Of a DNA stretch of 64,000 nucleotides, positions 60,401 to 64,000 are shown piece after piece. The DNA lies in contig NC_053045.1 in assembly GCF_003473485.1 (NCBI RefSeq), forward strand, positions 56,028,494-56,092,493. Reading direction: 5' to 3'. Position numbers and translations under genes: made by a program. The notes below the pieces were generated by a model. It was not told the DNA's origin. It searched no databases and saw only the letters and a list, made by a program, of their open reading frames with translations. Each line of letters starts with the position of its first letter. Positions within the stretch are counted from its first letter, which is position 1. The stretch is from Medicago truncatula. Lineage: Eukaryota; Streptophyta; Magnoliopsida; Fabales; Fabaceae.

Positions 60401-61049
60401 ATTAGAACAATGTTGGTAAAGAAAAGAAAAGAATTCTCGTAAAAAAAATAGAAGAGAAGAGTATGTAGTTCTCCTAAAAAAAAAAGAAGAAAAGGATGAC
60501 ATTGTAATGTTACAAAAAAGAGGATAATGTGCAATATGTTAAAAACATTTAAATTTTTAATAAGGATGATTTTATCATTTAAAAATAAATACGAAGATAA
60601 TTATTAATTGAGCGTGCGTATAATGAAATTTACAAATGATATTTATAAACAAATTAGTTTATGACTCATCATTGTAATAGATGGATTAATTTATTCTCAA
60701 TTTAAAAATGTTATAAATAATTTAATTATTATTCTTTGTTGATTTATAAGAAAATTGTGAGAGATCAAATTGATCGTTTTGCTAAAAAAGTTGAAGCCAA
60801 TAGAACATTTTTATTTATGGAACAAAAAAATGAAATTGTGGTGTTGAAAATTTGGCATTTGATGTGAGCCACAAGCATGAAACTCCTCCGTGGCTGGCTA
60901 CCTCTCAAGACAATAGAACATCAATACCATCATGCCTTTGTCTTTCCTTCTGTGAATGTTATTTCATGCTATGCTATGTTATGTTATGGCAGTAACCACA
61001 CTTCAAAAAAACAACCTTAATAAACTCTTCCTCAAAAATCATCATCAAA
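57446..61049. other. Non-genic stretch with SINE
   Basis: Apart from the SINE at 58131-58216 no element or gene is supported. On the minus strand at 60171-60124 a short frame beginning MADRPLGALL is followed by a donor (CTCACAG|GTATAT), which may be an isolated exon-like piece. I do not recognise it. Confidence 0.35.
58131..58216 (+). mobile_element. Short tRNA-derived SINE
   Basis: GTAAACTTAGCTCAGTTGAT (A-box side), CAGGGTTCGAATCCTCGACA (B-box side) and a poly-A tail. Flanked by AAAGATGCTAAAAAA (58117-58130 side) and AAAGACGCTAAAAAA (58217-58231), a target duplication with one mismatch. Closest to the short SINE at 21935. Confidence 0.75.
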
Positions 61050-64000
61050 ATGACCATAATCACTCTCAAACCACATAATAGTAAATCATCATGTTTCTTT
61101 ACTCAACCTCAAACTCAGAATCAAATAACAAATTCACACAACCCTTTTATCAAAACCACTTTTCAACGTTTTCACTTCCACTTCACACCTTCCAAACTCA
61201 TCCACAGAACCAAACAAAGAACAGTAGTTTCATGTAGTAATACTCAACAAGATATCAAAGAAACCCATAATAAACTGTCCAAGACCAAAATCAATGCTCT
61301 CTCCGACCTCGACGATGATGTTGAACTTGAACAACACTTGTCTGGCAATTGGCCATCATGGAAGAATCTTCCCCTTAGATACAAACTCATTGGAACTACT
61401 TCACTTGCCTTTGTTATCTGTAACATGGACAAGGTTCTTTCTTAGTTACTTTAATCTTCTTTTTCATTATTATTGCAAACCCATAATTCAAAATTGATTT
61501 TTTCTTACAATGAGTTTGAATGGCAGTGTTAGAATTTTCTTGTGTTTAATTGGGCACAGGTGAATTTGAGTATTGCAATAATTCCAATGTCACATCAATT
61601 TGGATGGAACTCATCAACAGCAGGGTTGGTTCAGTCTTCATTCTTTTGGGGTTATGCATTGAGTCAATTGCCTGGTGGTTGGCTAGCCAAGATTTTTGGT
61701 GGCAGGTTAGTTACCACAAGCAATACATGCTTCTTGTACAAATGTTAGTATGTTAATTGTTATGATGGTATTTTCTCAACCATTTGTATGATAGTATGTT
61801 AAATGGTGTGACACAAGTGGTAGATAGTTGAGTCCCTCAACCATTTGGTCCAGAGTTCGATCTCTTACTGATGTTTATGGAAAAACTTATGTTGGGAGAG
61901 GTCTATCCTTAAATGGATCTTATTTACCTTAAGGGATTAGTTTCCATAGTGTGCACGGACCTTGGTTTACCCTCAAAAAAGTTAAGGCCATGGTGTTTGG
62001 ACTTGATTTTCTGTTTGGGTACTCAGCTTACTTAAGTGTGTATAGCGTAAGGACTTGTCATATAAGTGCTTATGTATAAGCTATTTCTATAACAAAAGAT
62101 AAAATGAAGTCAAACTATTTTCAAATTCTATCATGGAGAGCTTATGCAAATAAGCTGAAAACAATTTATGGAAATGTCACAAGTAGTTTCCATAAGCTTT
62201 CCATAACAGTTTCACAAGTGCTTATGTCAGTAGATAAGCTCAAATAAACCAATTTGTACAAACTCTTGAGGGATTTGAATGTAGCTTATTGAAGTATTGT
62301 TTGTTCTCTTTACCAAAATTAAAATGAAAACTACTTGGAAGTATGGTGGAGTGGAATTTAAGAAAAGAAAGCTCAACTGAGCTGACATAGAATTGGTAAA
62401 AGAATATTGCATTTATTTCTGTTCTACGTTTTATTTACATTCTAGAAGGAACAGAGCTATTGAAACCGAATTTTGCATATATTCATTGTGCAAGATAAGT
62501 CTTTTCTATTTTGATGCACCTCTCTGATTATTTTCATATCCAAAAGTCTCCTTTTTATAATGAATATGATGCATACATGTTAATTGTAAAAAGGTGGGAA
62601 GATCATTGAGTTTTGTTCCTGAATGAAAACTTGGGTATCTGTCGTCAATAAATGATTCAGGATATATGTTTTTCTTTAGAGAGGATTAGTAAAAGAATCA
62701 TGTTAGGATCGAGGAGAGGGTCATTTAGTAAGTTAACTTGTTACGAATTTTCTACTTAGGAATGTAGGGAAGTTCCATATTTCTTCCTTCCTAAAGTTCA
62801 AGTTAAAATTTGCACCAATTATATACTTTTCTCCATGCTGCACCAAGGTTTTATAAAATTCGATATCATTTTGATAAGTAGAAGTAAGAAAAGTTATAAA
62901 TTCCGACTAGCATCATTGCATCAATTTCTGTTTATGCTTTGAGGAGTAAATAGTGGTAAATGATTTGAGATTTTGGGTATCGTCCATTAGTCAATGAGTC
63001 AATGTTTGGACCAACTTTTGAAAGAACTAAATATTTGAAATGCTTAGCAACAAATATCTCACCATGCAATCTCTTTTGTAATGTGTTTATTTGACTTAGG
63101 ATGGACATGTCTCTTTCTGAATATCAATCCTGATTTCCATGAAATGGAGGCCAAACTAGAATTGCCATTCTTGTATACTAAACATACTCTTCATGACATG
63201 TTTTCAAGTAACGTCAAGCCGTTATTGTCGAGTACCTTTTATTTTTTAAAACCTGTCATCGTTGTTCTTTAATAATACCTTCGATCAATGCACTTTTTGT
63301 CCATTTAATAATTTCTGATCGAATTATAACAAACATGTCGAAACGCCCTTTTTTGTTGACAATTATCTCATTCTTTTTCAGGAATGTTCTTGTGGTTGGA
63401 GTACTGATATGGTCAGTGGCTACAGCTCTTGTTCCTTTTCTTGCTGGATATATGCCCGGCTTAATATTGACAAGGATTTTGGTCAGTAGTTCCACTTTAA
63501 CTTCTCATCTTTAATGTATTCATTTTTCTTACTTTGCAGATCTAATATCTGCTTATGTAGTCAATATATTCTGTCATGTTAAAATTTCACATGGTCTTGA
63601 CATGTAAATTTTTTGCAAGGTCAGGTGAAATTGTAATTTTCAATTTATGCGTATGAATCCCTGATTGATCTCAAAGAATGTCATGTTTTTATCGCATTTA
63701 TCTTTCCACAAGATGTTCTACTTTTATTTACTACTGTTAGCTCTATTCAGGCTTTCTTTATGTGCACTTATTTCTATTTAACATAAACCTTGGTTGCATT
63801 TGATATACTTTTCAGCACTATTATATTAAACACTCACCTTCCATTTCATATCTAGGTTGGGATAGGTGAAGGTGTTTCACCATCTGCCGCTACTGATCTC
63901 ATTGCCAGGCATGTAAACATCCAAATACATTTTTGGTTCAATATGATCTGTTAATTTGTATTATTCTTTTACAATTTGATTGTTTTACTTATCTTTTTAC
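61050..64000 (+). CDS. Plastid PHT4-type anion (phosphate) transporter, 5' part
   Basis: Exons seen: 61050-61433, 61560-61705, 63382-63481 and 63856 to about 63908; the gene runs off the right edge. Residues 1 to about 60 are rich in Ser, Thr, Asn and basic residues with few acids, a likely chloroplast transit peptide. An acidic linker (LSDLDDDVELEQ) follows. Membrane segments begin at LRYKLIGTTSLAFVICNMDKVNLSIAIIPM. SSTAGLVQSSFFWGYALSQLPGGWLAKIFGGR carries the G-x-L-A-x-x-x-G-G-R signature of the major facilitator superfamily between segments 2 and 3. Next come VLIWSVATALVPFLAGY and GIGEGVSPSAATDLIAR, as in plant PHT4 / SLC17-like carriers. These move phosphate or other anions across plastid membranes; which PHT4 member this is cannot be decided from the part present (PHT4;5-like is my guess). 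Confidence 0.88.
61806..61985 (+). repeat. SINE-like repeat in transporter intron 2
   Basis: GTGTGACACAAGTGGTAGAT (A-box-like), CCAGAGTTCGATCTCTTA (B-box-like), a 3' part with GGTTTACCCTCAAAAAA, and weak flanks GTTAAATGG / GTTAAGGCC as a possible target duplication. Confidence 0.5.
62050..62260. repeat. hAT-type MITE-like repeat in transporter intron 2
   Basis: Rich in TAAGCT/AGCTTA in both orientations (GTGCTTATGTATAAGCTATT and AAGCTCAAATAAACCAATTT). Related to 37925-38115 in the TyrA intron. Confidence 0.5.

Noticed and set aside
61244..61432. Antisense frame over the transporter first exon
   Set aside because: Shadow of the plus-strand exon with clear transit peptide and membrane segments.
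1..64000. CRISPR arrays, bacterial operons or phage genes
   Set aside because: No regularly spaced repeats; all supported genes are intron-containing plant genes or plant transposons.

Overview
This is a plant nuclear DNA window: AT-rich, with intron-split genes and many transposons. The gene set and the repeat families (tRNA-derived SINEs, CTCCCTCC-type MITEs, CACTA and Mutator-like elements) look like a papilionoid legume. Medicago truncatula or a close relative is my best guess, an inference from familiarity rather than from a search.

Layout. 1-1149: non-genic. 1153-8197: a complete CACTA (En/Spm) transposon with near-perfect terminal repeats and a TCT target duplication. It carries an unbroken seven-exon TnpA-type gene but no TnpD gene. 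8201-24490: repeat-rich DNA with two decayed non-LTR retrotransposon RNase H regions, several TIR elements and MITEs, and SINEs. 24605-28886 (+): complete eight-exon type I vacuolar H+-pyrophosphatase gene, with a SINE in intron 1. 29190-36640: non-genic, with one Mutator-like element and a cluster of MITEs. 36755-39383 (+): two tandem arogenate dehydrogenase (TyrA) domains. They can be joined in frame by one intron, which would give a two-domain plastid enzyme. 42053-47991 (-): a 2-oxoglutarate/Fe(II) dioxygenase pseudogene broken by a CACTA element in codon 4 and carrying a Mutator-like element in intron 1. 49382-51365 (-): its intact four-exon paralogue. 52297-57440 (-): candidate Helitron-borne region holding broken fragments of a CSLC-type glycosyltransferase gene. 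57446-61049: non-genic. 61050-end (+): 5' part of a plastid PHT4-type anion transporter that runs off the window.

The host genes are not a pathway or operon; each is an independent plant gene (tonoplast proton pumping, tyrosine synthesis, a specialised-metabolism-type dioxygenase, plastid anion transport). The main themes are gene duplication followed by transposon-driven decay (dioxygenase pair), domain duplication (TyrA), and capture of gene pieces by mobile elements (Mutator-like element in the pseudogene intron; CSLC fragments). No RNA genes, CRISPR arrays or intact LTR retrotransposons were recognised. Exon borders were worked out by hand from splice signals and reading frame and need transcript support.
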